Shown here one piece after another: positions 44,311 to 56,882 of a stretch of DNA of 64,000 nucleotides. The stretch comes from Mugil cephalus (Eukaryota; Chordata; Actinopteri; Mugiliformes; Mugilidae): the NCBI RefSeq assembly GCF_022458985.1, contig NC_061771.1, positions 30,802,322 to 30,866,321 on the forward strand, written 5' to 3'. The notes below the pieces were generated by a model. That model had not been told where the DNA came from. It ran no database searches and saw only the letters and a list, made by a program, of their open reading frames with translations. Every line of letters starts with the position of its first letter. Within the stretch, counting starts at the first letter, position 1. The position numbers and the translations under genes were made by a program.

Positions 44311-45954
44311 ATGTCTGCTGCCAAATGTTGGAGATCTGAAAATCAGTTTCTATGCTCCATCTGTCTGGATGTGTTCACTGATCCAGTCACTACACCATGT
44401 GGACACAACTTCTGCAAACACTGCATCACTCAACATTGGGATACTACTGATGTATGTAAGTGTCCACTGTGTAAAGAGATTTTCAACACTAGACCTCAGC
44501 TGAAGATCAACACTTTCATCCGTGAGATTGTTGCTGAGTTCAGACATGAAGCTCAACAAAAAACCAGCAGCAGCATCTCAGAGCAACAAGCTGCCAAACC
44601 AGGAGAAGTTCCCTGTGACGTCTGCACTGGAACAAAACTGAAGGCCTTGAAGTCCTGCTTGGTGTGTCTGCTCTCCTACTGTGACTCTCACCTGGAGCCT
44701 CATCTTACAGTGTCAGGTCTAAAGGGACATCAGCTGATCCACCCTGTGGACAACCTGGAAGACAGGAGGTGTAGGAAGCATGATAAACCTCTGGAGCTCT
44801 TCTGTAAGACCGACCAGACATGTGTCTGCATGTTCTGCTCTGTTTTAGACCACAAGACACATGATGTTGTTCCTCTGAAAGAAGAATATGAAGGAAAGAA
44901 GGCAGAGCTGGGGAAGACAGAGGATCAAATTCAGCAGATGATCCAGAAGAGACGACTGAAGATTGAGGAGATGAAAGAGTCAGTGAAGATGAGTAAAGAT
45001 GCTGCAGACAGAGAGAAAGCAGAAGGTGTTCAGGTCTTCACTGCTCTGAAGGAGTCTGTTGAGAGAGGCCTGGATCAGCTCATAAAGGAGATCAAAGACA
45101 AACAGAAAACAACAGAGAAACAGGCTGAAGGTTTCATCAGAGATCTGGAACAGGAAGTCTCTGAGCTGATGAAGAGGAGCTCTGAGGTAAAGCAGCTCTC
45201 ACGCTCTGAAGACCACCTCCACCTCCTCCAAAGCTTCTCCTCCCTGAAAGATACTCCACCCACCAAGGACTGGACAGAGGTCAGCGTTCGTCCACCATCA
45301 TATGAGGGGACTGTGGTCAGAGCTGTGACTCAGCTGGAGGAGACACTCAGTAAAGACAAGAAGAAGCTGCTTGAAGCTGAGTTGAAGAGGGTCCAGCAGT
45401 ATGCAGTGGATGTGACTCTAGATCCTGATACAGCAAATCCTCACCTCATCCTGTCTGATGATGGAAAACAAGTGACTCATCGTGATGTGAGGAAGAAGCG
45501 TCCAGACAACCCAGAGAGATTTTCTACATGTATTTGTGTTTTAGGAAAGAAGAGTTTCTCTTCAGGCAGATTTTACTTTCAGGTTCAGGTTAAAGGAAAG
45601 ACTGACTGGGATCTAGGAGTGGCCAGAAAGTCAATCAATAGGAAGGGAGACATCAAACTGAGTCCTCAGAATGGTTACTGGACTGTATGGTTGAGAAATG
45701 GAAATGAGTACAAAGCTCTTTCTGGTCCTCCAGTCAGTCTCTCTCTTGGTTCTCGTCCTGAGAAGGTGGGGGTGTTTGTGGATTATGAGGAGGGTCTGGT
45801 CTCCTTTCATGATGTAGATACTGCAGCTCTTATCTACTCCTTTACTGGCTGCTCCTTCACTGACAAACTTTACCCATTCTTCAGTCCTTTTCTTTCTAAC
45901 TATGGTAAAAACTCTGCACCTCTGCTTATCTGTCCTGTCACTCAAACTGTCTGA
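44311..45954 (+). CDS. T5a: TRIM E3 ubiquitin ligase, RING-B-box-coiled coil-PRY-SPRY
   Basis: Intact, 547 residues from MSAAKCWRSENQF, in the same register as T1. All RING ligands (residues 15-54), B-box 1 and B-box 2 ligands are present; the coiled coil and PRY-SPRY follow. The start lies nine bases after the acceptor; an in-frame ATG at 44236 lies in the intron. It differs from T5b at about ten residues, including W/R at position 7, D/N inside B-box 2 (KTDQT/KTNQT) and K/G in the SPRY (VARKSINR/VARGSINR). The PRY patch reads VTHRDVRKKRPDNPERF, like T4, and the SPRY end reads PFLSNYGKNSAPLL, private to T5. Function is inferred from the family as for T1. Confidence 0.9.
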   Translation: MSAAKCWRSENQFLCSICLDVFTDPVTTPCGHNFCKHCITQHWDTTDVCKCPLCKEIFNTRPQLKINTFIREIVAEFRHEAQQKTSSSISEQQAAKPGEVPCDVCTGTKLKALKSCLVCLLSYCDSHLEPHLTVSGLKGHQLIHPVDNLEDRRCRKHDKPLELFCKTDQTCVCMFCSVLDHKTHDVVPLKEEYEGKKAELGKTEDQIQQMIQKRRLKIEEMKESVKMSKDAADREKAEGVQVFTALKESVERGLDQLIKEIKDKQKTTEKQAEGFIRDLEQEVSELMKRSSEVKQLSRSEDHLHLLQSFSSLKDTPPTKDWTEVSVRPPSYEGTVVRAVTQLEETLSKDKKKLLEAELKRVQQYAVDVTLDPDTANPHLILSDDGKQVTHRDVRKKRPDNPERFSTCICVLGKKSFSSGRFYFQVQVKGKTDWDLGVARKSINRKGDIKLSPQNGYWTVWLRNGNEYKALSGPPVSLSLGSRPEKVGVFVDYEEGLVSFHDVDTAALIYSFTGCSFTDKLYPFFSPFLSNYGKNSAPLLICPVTQTV

Positions 45955-46021
45955 TCCATTTAATGATGAAACTTTGAGATCAATGAATGAACTTATTGAT
46001 CTTCACTCTTTATTCACAAAT

Positions 46022-46521
46022 NNNNNNNNNNNNNNNNNNNNNNNNNNNNNNNNNNNNNNNNNNNNNNNNNNNNNNNNNNNNNNNNNNNNNNNNNNNNNNN
46101 NNNNNNNNNNNNNNNNNNNNNNNNNNNNNNNNNNNNNNNNNNNNNNNNNNNNNNNNNNNNNNNNNNNNNNNNNNNNNNNNNNNNNNNNNNNNNNNNNNNN
46201 NNNNNNNNNNNNNNNNNNNNNNNNNNNNNNNNNNNNNNNNNNNNNNNNNNNNNNNNNNNNNNNNNNNNNNNNNNNNNNNNNNNNNNNNNNNNNNNNNNNN
46301 NNNNNNNNNNNNNNNNNNNNNNNNNNNNNNNNNNNNNNNNNNNNNNNNNNNNNNNNNNNNNNNNNNNNNNNNNNNNNNNNNNNNNNNNNNNNNNNNNNNN
46401 NNNNNNNNNNNNNNNNNNNNNNNNNNNNNNNNNNNNNNNNNNNNNNNNNNNNNNNNNNNNNNNNNNNNNNNNNNNNNNNNNNNNNNNNNNNNNNNNNNNN
46501 NNNNNNNNNNNNNNNNNNNNN
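46022..46521. other. Assembly gap at the duplication junction, exactly 500 N
   Basis: 500 N, the same length as the first gap, so probably a placeholder. The left side is T5a 3' flank and the right side is the middle of the Penelope-like element. Confidence 0.99.
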
Positions 46522-46815
46522 ACTGAATTATAAATTGTTGGTAAATTAAATCTCAGGCCACCTCCTCTGTTTAGAGAAGGTTTTTCCACTTTGACATAGA
46601 TGGCTTCCTTAACTCCTCTCTCAAACCATCTGTACTCTCTGGCCAGGACTTTGATGTTGGTATCTTCAAAGGAGTGTCCTTTGTCCTTCAGGTCGAGGTG
46701 GACTGCGTTGTTTCCTGATGAGCTGGCTCTCCTGTGTTGGGCCATGTGTTTGTGGATGGGTTGTTTTGTTTCCCCAATGTACAAGTCTGTACATTCCTCA
46801 CTAGGCTGAACAGTG
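46522..46815 (-). mobile_element. Penelope-like retroelement fragment, second copy
   Basis: Copy of 29048-29340. The minus-strand frame YIGETKQPIHKHMAQHRRA is better preserved here, with GHSFEDTNIKVLAREYRWFE and KPSLNRGGGL following, the usual order for a Penelope GIY-YIG region. Its 3' part is hidden in the gap. Confidence 0.7.
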
Positions 46816-47525
46816 TCCTGTCAATCAAATTCTTACTGATTTATTGTTCTTGCACTCATTGCTAGTTTTTACGATTGTTTAGAAACACCAGGCATAGAGG
46901 TGCTGTTCCTTTGTATTTTTGGTTTTGCGCATGTTAGAGTAGCTAGATAGTTTTTGTTTTATGAACATTTACGTTTATTATGACCAACACTTTCACTTTA
47001 GTGTTTAGAAAGAAAGCTCAGTTTTATTTTCAAGGAGTCCTCTTTTTGTTGTATTTCTTTATTTGATTTAACAGCACCTGGAGGTCCATTTCTGTTATCC
47101 ACATTGTCTTTCAAATAAATACGCATCTTACCACAATCTTTTCATCTGATTGTGCGTGTGTTACTTCCCTTTTCCCATAACAAGCTGGGGTGTGTAACAA
47201 GCGTTAATGTTGTTATTCACTCTCATTGCGTATGCTAACTCTTATTACAACTGACGCTAATGAAAACCATCTAGCAAAAACTATAACTTCATCAGTCAGT
47301 AACTTGTTTCACACCGAGTGTTAATCTAAAAATTCACAGACTTGAAACATCTGTTCCGGCGTTGGTGTTGCTGGTGGGTCGTTGAGCCGCCGCTGAGAAA
47401 AAAATTGTTATGTCCACCATGTTCTATGTGTAGCTACGTCCATCTGACAAATCTCGATTTGAACTCGCAGAATCATCACAAGAAACAGCATCAGAGAGGA
47501 AGACACACTTCTTCTCGGCCGGGCA
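46816..47525. other. Spacer, nothing recognised
   Basis: Copy of 29341-30050. No gene. Confidence 0.4.
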
Positions 47526-49150
47526 GGCTATGAACACAGATTACTTTCCTGCTGCTGCTGCTTCTCTGTTGGACTCCGGTACTGCAGGAAGGCTACACTT
47601 CAGACCCCTGGGACCATGGTGCATCGAGTGTGGTGCGACATATCTGGAGTCAAGGAAGGGAAGCCTGTCAAACCTCCCGCAGGTCCCAGAAGGAGGCAAC
47701 ACCAGTAAGCTAAACTGAACAATGGTCTGAATACAGTCAAAAAACAAGAAGGTGGAAAGCAGACGAGCCCTAAGTGAGCTAAGCTCAAGGGTCCTGAAAA
47801 TTATGCTACAGCTGGTGGAGACAAACCAGAGAAGGTAGAAAGAGAAACCTCAGCAGAGAAAGACCTGCTTCAACAACAGTTTCTATCCAGTTTCTATGTG
47901 ACCACCTCGGGCAGCCAAAGAGTCGAAGCCTGACATGTTCCAATGGGGAAGTGGAGGATAGCATCTTCCTTTGGGGGAAAAGCAATTGTCGCCAGAAAAT
48001 GCAAGCATCCAGAAACACACATCAGTGATTAGCCAGATCATCAAGGAGGCCAAGAGGAGCAACAACACGCTTCCTGTGGCCTAGCTAGACCTCGCCAAAG
48101 CCTACCCACAAGTACCACATCAGGTAAAATTGGCAATTGGCAGAGACTTGAACAGGACATCATGGCAGAATGCACAATTTCAGTTACTCTGTTTGTGGCT
48201 GCCATGACCTGTTACTCAAGGCAGGAGGGATGCAGTGCAGAGGGCCATTAGCAGATAACTGGATAAGACACCCAGACCGCAAAGCCTTCAAAATCCAGGA
48301 GCCTTTGCCTCCTGAAGGGAAAACAAACCCTGATAACACCTTTAGTATCCAGGGGTCAGAAATTCCTACTATCTAGGAGCAAGGAATTCGCTGTCAATGA
48401 AAGTGTTATGATAGTACCCTGAAGGAAACCTTAAAATGACCACAACTCAACTGAATGCTTGGTTGAAGGAAATTGAGAACAGTTTGCTGCTGGGCACTAT
48501 TATGTTTCCAGTAAGGACCATACCAAGACTCCAGTGGAGTCTGTTTGACTAACAGAAAGTCTACAAAGCTCAGTTTACCACTCTCGTCAGTTGTGGAAGA
48601 ATTCAAGGCTGCCAAGGCAAGGGCAGTCTGTACGCTACTACTATCCAAGGAATTGATTGAATCATTGGCATGGTGTATCGGAAACTATGGCACCAAGAGT
48701 TGGATAATGCTGATGCCAGAGGAAGAAGGGAGCTCGTGGGTCAAAAGGTCAGGGGTACAGCAGAAGAGGAAAATCGTATCAAAGGGGTGGAACTGCCCTT
48801 CCAGGCCTGTTGGATGCAGCAGGATGAGGTACTTGAGTGGCTGTTTTCTTAGAAGGGGCTCTGGGGTACTGCCCAGGGCAAGTTAAACTTTCTGCTATGT
48901 GCTGTAGCCAACCTCTTGCCACCACATCTTGACTGGATGTCCAAGGCAAAGTCCCTGTAGAGATTGCTAAATGGACCGAGCTGCAGAGAGTCAGGACCAA
49001 CATACATCAGGCACAAACACCCAGATTCATGGCCTTTCAAACAGAGGGCAGAAAGGTTCCCAAGGCAAAGAAATTCAGGATCAGTGCATTACAAAAGACT
49101 GGGCCTCTATGCAGATGACTTAGAAGAGGTGTACAGTTAAAATACCTGTG
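47526..49150 (+). mobile_element. R2/NeSL-type LINE remnant, second copy
   Basis: Copy of 30051-31660 with the same broken blocks (LDLAKAYPQVPH, KLSLPLSSVVEEFKAAKAR, GVELPFQACWMQ). Both copies share the same interruptions in most of the element, so the decay predates the duplication. Confidence 0.55.
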
Positions 49151-49590
49151 ACCCTGTGGTATCTGCTGAGGATGCAGTAAGTGTTCCCGCATGCATACTG
49201 ACTGCTCTTCCACAGTTCTATCCCAGGAGAGATCTTCAGTTGACATGTCTTAATTTGCTCTTGCAGCCTCTGCTTGTATCAAAGAATGTTTGATGTTTAT
49301 TTCATCAAGCAAATGTTTTTCCAGCCAGCCTCAGTTTATTGGTAATATCCCTGAAGAAGAATTTTGAAGTGTATCCTGAAATGAACGGGGAGCCAGTGTA
49401 ATTATGCAAGAATGGGAGTGATATGTCTCGCTTCTTTGACTTTGTTAATAACCAGGTGGAGATGGGAGGTGGTGGTCATACCTGAGTAGAGGGAGTTGCA
49501 GTAGTCCAGCCTGAATGAGGTGAATGCATGAAAAACTCGGTCGGAGGGTGATGGGAAGCGCCTGGTTTTTGAGATGTTCTGAGCTGAAGG
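49151..49590. repeat. Dispersed repeat fragment, second copy
   Basis: Copy of 31661-32099. Confidence 0.4.
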
Positions 49591-49939
49591 AAACTGCGGT
49601 GTGTGCTTCTACTGTATATCATGTTAATAGATGTGTGTCCCTCTCTCCATCTCGTTAAAGTTTGTTTTCAAGGTGTGCTGACTTGTGATTCCTACAGACT
49701 CTGTGTCAGACACTACGTCTGTGTCTATAGCTGAAAGAGAAACTAAGAGAGAGACTATTGTGGAATGTGTTTGTTTTTATATGCATGTCTCAACTTGAAG
49801 TAGAAAACAAACAAAACTGCAGTCAGAGAGTTTGTCAAAGCGACGGCGACAGGGCTACAGTCCAGACAACTCTCTGTTTCTGTCTGAAGATAAATTAAAG
49901 AGTTCGTCTATTCTTTCTTAACATCTGACTCAAAGACAG
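49591..49939 (+). promoter_or_regulatory. T4b promoter region and non-coding 5' exon
   Basis: Copy of 32100-32453; exon end 49939, acceptor ending at 53288. It lacks the interferon-element segment, as in T4a. Confidence 0.5.
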
Positions 49940-50558
49940 GTGAGTAAATCTGATAATATTCACTATATTTAAATAACTAGCATCAAAATCCAGAGCTTTA
50001 GTCCAGACATTAGTGCTTTAGAATAAAATATAAAATACTAAAAAATTATCTGATTCAGTCCAGTTCCCACTAACACATCTGCCTCTATTCATTCACTCTC
50101 TAGCTCAGTCTCTGCTCAGTCTCTGGTGAAGGAGGGACAAAGTCTGAATATTGGTCAGGGTTTCACATAATGTGAACACTATAGCGACCTGCCAGGGTCT
50201 AATCTATTCAACCATAGTCTCAAAACAATTTAGAAATATTTTTGCACATTTCAAACAACAGTGTGCGTGTTTTTCTTGTGATTTCTTTTTTATCACACAC
50301 TATGAATTTTGTTGGATAACTTTGTGTGCATGTTGTTTTTCCTATTACTCGTGAACATCCCTGAAATCACCAACTTCCGTCCACACGGACCATTCACCTG
50401 ATCTGTTGAAAACGGCACAAGTTGTGAAGCTATTTGTGTTGTTCACTAACAAAAATTGATGTTACCGCCTCTGTTTAAAATCCAATGTTTGTACTGATGT
50501 TTTTTAGACCATGGAGAGTAACATTATTAAGAGAGTTGGTCAAAACCCGGAGGAAATA

Positions 50559-51561
50559 GGGCGTATTCACACCAGGAAAGTCCAATAGTTCACTTGCTTG
50601 GGTCTGGACCTTTTAAAAAAAATGCTTTTTTCGGTTTGTATTCACATTGCATTTTTTGACAAGTGGACCAACATTGTAAACAGACCCATGTGTATCCCAT
50701 AGCCACTAGGCCACTGGATATGATTATTGGCGGGATCTTTTACTTTAAGCTGACACTGCGTCGGAGTCCAGGTAAAGCCTATGTCACACATTTTCTTGGC
50801 GATTTGGCCGTAGACGTCAGTATTTTTGTGCATCTAGCAGCTGACATATGCTCTCCTCCAACCACATATCGAGGAGGCAGTGCGTCTCTTCTGTGCCCCA
50901 CGCTGACCCACAGCTCATTGTTGGTATTAAATAGAAAAGAATGAAACGACGATCACGATCACAACGTTTTTGTGGACGAAACTGTAGCTTATTTTTCCTT
51001 TGGACAACTGCGGCTAATGGATTATACTGAGTTTGTTCAACTTCGTGGCATTGGTGGCTGTGAAGTTAAACAAATTTAATATCATTTAAACATTAAACAT
51101 TTAAGAATGAATGGGGAAAATTTAAGCTTTTTCGTTAGATATGTAATTATTCTAAATTTACATAATGTAAAAAGGACATTGCTTCTGTTAATTAAATGCG
51201 GGATGCCCTACACGTCTCAGGCTTTTCTGTGTTGTATTGGTGGTTTCAAAGGTGGGCTCAGTTTTTTCCGTAAGATATTAATTACATTAAAAGGTACTGT
51301 TGTCCTGACAAGATCCCTCTTGTGTGTATGGTGAATTGTTACAAACGGAATCCCGTTTAATCTGTAAAGACGCTGAGATGTCTCACGGACTCTGGTGCGA
51401 ACCAAACAAGTGAACCGAGTCCCAGCTGCGGGGGTTGTCTCAGTTCACTTGTTTGGTCCGCACCAGAGTCCGCTGATTTGTACTCACACCTACCCAAAAG
51501 GTCCGCATCACAGAAAAGGTCTGTTTCAAGCAGACTAAACAAGCCTGGTGTGAATACGACC
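50559..51561. mobile_element. PIF-Harbinger-like element, second copy
   Basis: Copy of 33075-34074, 1003 bp, with the same terminal repeats, the Myb/SANT-like frame (50642-50833, minus) and the hairpin at 51386-51472. Confidence 0.6.
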
Positions 51562-52728
51562 TTAACTTTATAAGTGTTACCGGCACCAGACCTAGGGATA
51601 ATCTAAGTAAAGGTTACACAGGCTAGGAAGCACAGTGTATGTAGCAATTTTGTGTTGCTAGCGTTTGTTGGCTGGAAAGAAGGTGAAATGACTAACATTG
51701 GTCAGAAAGACACGATACGATATATAATGTCATTGCAGAGCATTGATCGGCAATGTTATTTATTAATTTATTTTTTAAATAGGGGCCGCATGTCCATATA
51801 GCCTTTTTCAACAATCCCACTCAGTGACCGGAGGTGTCATACCCGGATATTTACTCTCACCTCATCGAATCACCCACTAACGTATGACATCTATCATTAA
51901 TTCATAATTATCATGATGGTAATATCATATATATGACGTAAATACAGCATGAAGCTTAGCCAACGTTAAACCTTTTATTAAAAAAAAAAAAAAATGCTTT
52001 ACATTAATGTAACTCTGTGCTCTGTCGTTACCTACTGTCATTTCAGTTCAGCATCAACATTCACTACTTTGACTTTTTACCATGAATTTGGAGTTTTTAA
52101 CATAACTAACAACTCTGACGACTGACATTAGGTAACGTTAGCATCATAGGTGTTTGTGGCACACGTACACATCAACTAACAGGGTCCCATTTTCGACACG
52201 TTTTATGACCTGAAACCACACATTTATTTGTTTTTTATCCCTCTCTTGAGAGAGCAGTAACTTAAGGATACTCTCTTCCATAATCCACTGCTGAGTGAGC
52301 GCCATCTGCTGATGCAAAAGCGTATTGCTTTTGTAAAAAGTGTACATAAACATGTAAGAATGGTTCAAACATTAACAAAAAAATAAGAGGGTGTCTGTTT
52401 AAATGAAAACTAAGCATAAGTTTACAAGCTACTAAATAAGCACCAGCTAGTATAGTTAGATTGAAAGTCAGTTGTTTGCTATAAATTCAATTTATTCGCT
52501 GGTTCTTCATTTAATCTTACAAACAATTGTCCATAGAATGCCGCCTCTCAACGGTATTATGTTTAGTATTCTTGTCGATGAAATGATGAACTGCACAGGT
52601 TGCTGCTAATGCTGAATCCAATATGCTTGTTATTACAGTATTTTACAGCATTTCTACAACTAGAAGCAGTTTTGCAATGGATCGAACTGTATTAAAAAAT
52701 TCTAGAAATAACTCCAAGGAAAACCGAA

Positions 52729-52759
52729 GGGGGGGGGAGGGGGGGGGGGGGGGGGGGGG
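52729..52759. repeat. Poly-G run, second copy
   Basis: 31 bases of G with one A; two bases longer than in copy A. Confidence 0.9.
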
Positions 52760-52917
52760 CATCAGTTTGGTACAGGTAGATGTGGCCTTAATAATTCATA
52801 ATTTAAATGAAGTCTCACATAGTTCCTCTCTGTCTCCACCTGAGGTCAATAAAACAACAACCATCAGGAAAGTTTGATGAACTTTAGACTCAGGGTGAGC
52901 TGTAGATTGTTGTAAAA

Positions 52918-53114
52918 TGGGCTGTTATGAAATGTGTTGTGTTATTGTAAATAGATTGCCACAGAACTGGGACTCTAGAGGGCACACAAGACAACTGCAG
53001 ATGGTCAACGAGGAAGTACTTTGGGATGCTTGCGGTCCATGAATAAACAGCAGCTTTATACTGTAACAGTATAATCGTGTCGGATGTGAATCTGTTATTT
53101 ACGAGGATACCACA
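52918..53114 (+). mobile_element. Solo-LTR-like insertion, second copy (fossil)
   Basis: Copy of 35424-35619, so the insertion predates the duplication. Confidence 0.4.
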
Positions 53115-53297
53115 CAGACCTACTAACCTCTTTTTATAAGCTGCTATGAATTGAACTCCAGGAGATAAAATATGTGAATGTATTTCAAAGTCATTATGTC
53201 TGAAGTTTGATGCAAGATGAATAACTCATCAATAATCAATAAATCTCTACTTAAACTGTGTTTTTCTCTCTTTCTCTCTTGTTGTCAGTGTGTAGAC

Positions 53298-54943
53298 ATG
53301 TCTGCTGCCACATGTCTGAAATCTGAAGATCACTTTCTGTGCTCCATCTGTCTGGATGTGTTCACTGATCCAGTCACTACATCATGTGGACACAACTTCT
53401 GCAAACACTGCATCACTCAACACTGGGATACCACTGATCTATGTAAGTGTCCCCTGTGTAAAGAGATGTTCTACAATAGACCTCAGCTGAAGATCAACAC
53501 TTTCATCAATGAGATTGTTGCTGAGTTCAGACATGAAGCTCAACAGAAAGCCAGCAGCAGCAGCTCAGAACAACAAGCTGCCAAACCAGGAGAAGTTCCC
53601 TGTGACGTCTGCACTGGAACCAAACTGAAGGCCCTGAAGTCCTGCCTGGTGTGTCTGCTCTCCTACTGTGACTCTCACCTGGAGCCTCATCTGACAATGT
53701 CACGTCTGAAAAGACATCAGCTGATCCACCCCGTGGACAACCTGGAAGACAGGATGTGTAGGAAACACGATAAACCTCTGGAGCTGTTCTGTAAGACCGA
53801 CCAGACATGTGTCTGCCTGCTTTGCCCTGTTTTAGACCACAAGACACATGATGTTGTTCCTCTGAAAAAAGAATATGAAGGAAAGAAGGCAGAGCTGGGG
53901 AAGACAGAAGATCAAATTCAGCAGATGATCCAGAAGAGACGACTGAAGATTGAGGAGATGAAAGAGTCAGTGAAGATGAGTAAAGATGCTGCAGACAGAG
54001 AGAAAGCAGAAGGTGTTCAGGTCTTCACTGCTCTGAAGGAGTCTGTTGAGAGAGGCCTGGAGCAGCTCATAAAGGAGATCGAAGACAAACAGAAAACAAC
54101 AGAGAAACAGGCTGAAGGTTTCATCAAAGATATGGAACAGGAAGTCTCTGAGCTGATGAAGAGGAGCTCTGAGGTAAAGCAGCTCTCACACTCTGAAGAC
54201 CACCTCCACCTCCTCCAAAGCTTCTCCTCCCGACAGCTGCTCCACCCACCAAGGATTGGACAGAGGTCAGCGTCAGTCCACCATCATATGAGGGGACTGT
54301 GGTGAGAGCTGTGACTCAGCTGGAGGAGAAACTCAGTAAAGACATGAAAAAGCTTCTTTCTGAGGCTGAACTGAAGAGGGTCCAGCAGTATGCAGTGGAT
54401 GTGACTCTAGATCCTGTTACAGCACATCCTAGACTCATCCTGTCTGATGATGGAAAACAAGTGACTCATCGTGACGTGAAGAAGGAACTTCCAGACAACC
54501 CAGATAGATTTTCTACATGTGTAAATGTTTTAGGAAAGAAGAGTTTCTCTTCAGGTAGATTTTACTTTCAGGTTCAGGTTAAAGGAAAGATTGACTGGGA
54601 TCTAGGAGTGGCTAGAAAGTCAATCAATAGGAAGGGAAACATCACTCTGAGTCCTAAGAATGGTTTCTGGACTATATGGTTGAGAAATGGAAATGAATAC
54701 AAAGCTAATGCTAGTCCTCCAGTGCGTCTGTCTCTTGGTTCTCGTCCTGAAAAGGTGGGGGTGTTTGTGGATTATGAGGAGGGTCTGGTCTCCTTTCATG
54801 ATGTAGATACTGCAGCTCTTATCTACTCCTTTACTGGCTGCTCCTTCAATGACAAACTTTATCCATACATCAGTCCCTGTAATAACAGTGGTGGTAAAAA
54901 CTCTGCACCTCTCATCATCTGTCCTGTCAATCAAACTGTCTGA
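53298..54943 (+). pseudogene. T4b: TRIM gene with one frameshift
   Basis: Same gene as T4a. Here B-box 2 is normal (CRKHDKPLELFCKTDQTCVC), so RING, both B-boxes and the coiled coil read through. At about 54231 one base is missing compared with T4a (CCTCCCGACAG against CCTCCCTGACAG), which ends the frame at 54305 after 335 residues, before the PRY-SPRY. The PRY-SPRY continues in another frame from 54299 to the stop at 54943 and is identical in protein sequence to T4a. As read, it encodes a RING-B-box-coiled-coil protein without a target-binding domain. Since T4a lacks this lesion and T4b lacks the T4a lesions, one or both may be sequencing errors and T4 may be functional. Confidence 0.75.
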
Positions 54944-56239
54944 TCCATTTAATGATGAAGCTTTGAGGTCAATGAATGAACTTATTGATCTTCACTCTTT
55001 ATTCACACTCTGTACATATATGCTTTAATACTACAATACTGGTACAGCTGAGAACGCAAGATGACAGTACAGTTACGGGGAAGTGAGGCGCCTGAAACGT
55101 TGTATGACCATCGTAGTCGACTTTCACCAAATCCTTGGCAGAGGGGCGAAGATCCAGCAGTGTTTGGCGGTCGTACACAAGCAATGAGCTGACAGTAGAG
55201 ATAACAATTGACACAAAGAGCACAAACATAAACAACATTTCCAGCAAGAGACGACGGGCCACACACACACTGGCGCCATCTTCAATCCACCAGAAGTCAT
55301 AGGTTCAATGTCTTCATGTTAAGAAGTAACAGAATAATGTCCAGGATAGTTGAATCAAATTTGTCACTCACTACAGGTTTACCAAAAAAGGTGAGGAAAG
55401 CCTGTGTAGATTTTCACTGTCCTGGCATCATCGTGTTAACATGCTTCAATAAGAACTACTACCCCAGTCACTAGTGAGGAAATATTTAATTATCCAGATA
55501 ATATCCAGATTATAATTGTGATTGGGATGTTTAGTCGACTCCGTTCAGGTCTCAAATTCCAGAATCATCCCCAAACAGCTCTGTATTTACGATGATGTTG
55601 ATCTTATTACTTTCATACAGCTCTGAGGAAAGTCTGATTGAAAAGAACAGTTTCAAGAAAAAAGTTTGTAATGAAAAGGGACAATGATGTGATTATGTTA
55701 TGTTGTTCATAACTGTTGTGCTACTTTTTGGGAATCATCATCATTGTTAGTAATTTTCCTCTGTTCATCCCGATGTCTTGTCCTCCAATGTTTTCTGGTG
55801 CTCATGGTCAGTGTTGTGAGCTTCTCTGATTCATACTTTAATGTGATTCAAAACCTTTTAAAAATATCCATAAAAGACTAGCCTTTGTCATTTTGTTGTC
55901 ATTCCATAGCCACAAAGCTAGTAACCATTTCCAAAAAAACAGTTTACTGAAATACAGGTCACATATTTGTTAAAACAACAGAATCACTGAAACATTCACC
56001 ACATATCAACCAACGGAAACATCTCCTCTCAGATGTGTTGCAGCTGATTCAGAGAAGTAGATGGAGTACCACACCTTAACTCCCTTCTTCCCAATTCAGT
56101 TAGATTCAGGGACACAGGGGTAGGGTGGAGGTTGACCAAGATCTGCAAGACGACAAGGTAAACCATCTGAACCTCATTTACCGAGATCAGTGGTGAGGAA
56201 GGGTTTTTCAACACTCAAACCTCTCTTTAAAATAAGAGC
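54944..56239. other. T4b 3' flank
   Basis: Copy of 37447-38739, including the LINE-like piece (about 55060-55290) and the shared distal flank. Confidence 0.5.
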
Positions 56240-56882
56240 CTCTTCTAAAACCACTGGCTGTCACCTAGTGGCCCCCTCATTCTACTTCCATCAACCGCAG
56301 CAACCTTCAGTACCTTTGGTGCTGAGATGAAGGACGGGAGATGTTTAAGTGATATCAAGAGACATGGACCCATGGTCTTGGTGATATTAGTGATGCTTTC
56401 TTATTGGAGCTCAAAGACAAACGTTGCAGAGGAAGGAGTGATTTTACTATTGAATGAATTTCATAGATGAACCACTGGGAGACACAGAAAGGTGGCAGCT
56501 TGATGACCTCTGCAGCTTCAACTTTTTATTGTCATTTTGTTGTTGACATTTGTTCATTTTACTGATTAAGAATTCTTCACTGTTGACAAGTTGTTACTAG
56601 AACCAGTTTGTGATGCCAGAAGTCAGGACATCTTGGGCCCTGACTTTACTTGCTGCACACCTACTGAAACTGGTCCTAACTTCCTGCAGGGGTGGGCCAA
56701 CAGGGAGATGACTCTAGATTGTTTCTTTGGACTAGCCCGGCTTAGGCTCATGGAGGAAAGCTCAGTTTCTAGACAGAGTTTTCCCTCTTGTGGTTGAGGT
56801 GTAAGGTCCCTATTTAAGGTCTTTGGATTGTTTGCCCCCTTCCCTGAGACCCAATAACAGGATCTCAGTATCACATGGACAA
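56240..56882. repeat. TRIM 3'-flank module, copy B
   Basis: Copy of 38740-39385. Non-coding. Confidence 0.6.

Larger units (their letters stand above)
29048..46021. repeat. Tandem duplication, copy A (17.0 kb)
   Basis: Collinear with 46522-63334 over its whole length, with a few dispersed base changes and short indels. The offset is 17474 at the left end, about 17495 at T4 and 17313 at the right end. It holds the tail of the Penelope-like element, an R2/NeSL-like LINE remnant, T4a, flank repeats, LINE pieces and T5a. The largest internal difference is 199 bp present in A only (about 43840-44038). Confidence 0.95.
49940..53288 (+). other. T4b 5'-UTR intron (3.3 kb)
   Basis: Same content as the T4a intron: Harbinger-like element, poly-G run and LTR-like insertion. 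No gene in the remainder. Confidence 0.55.
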
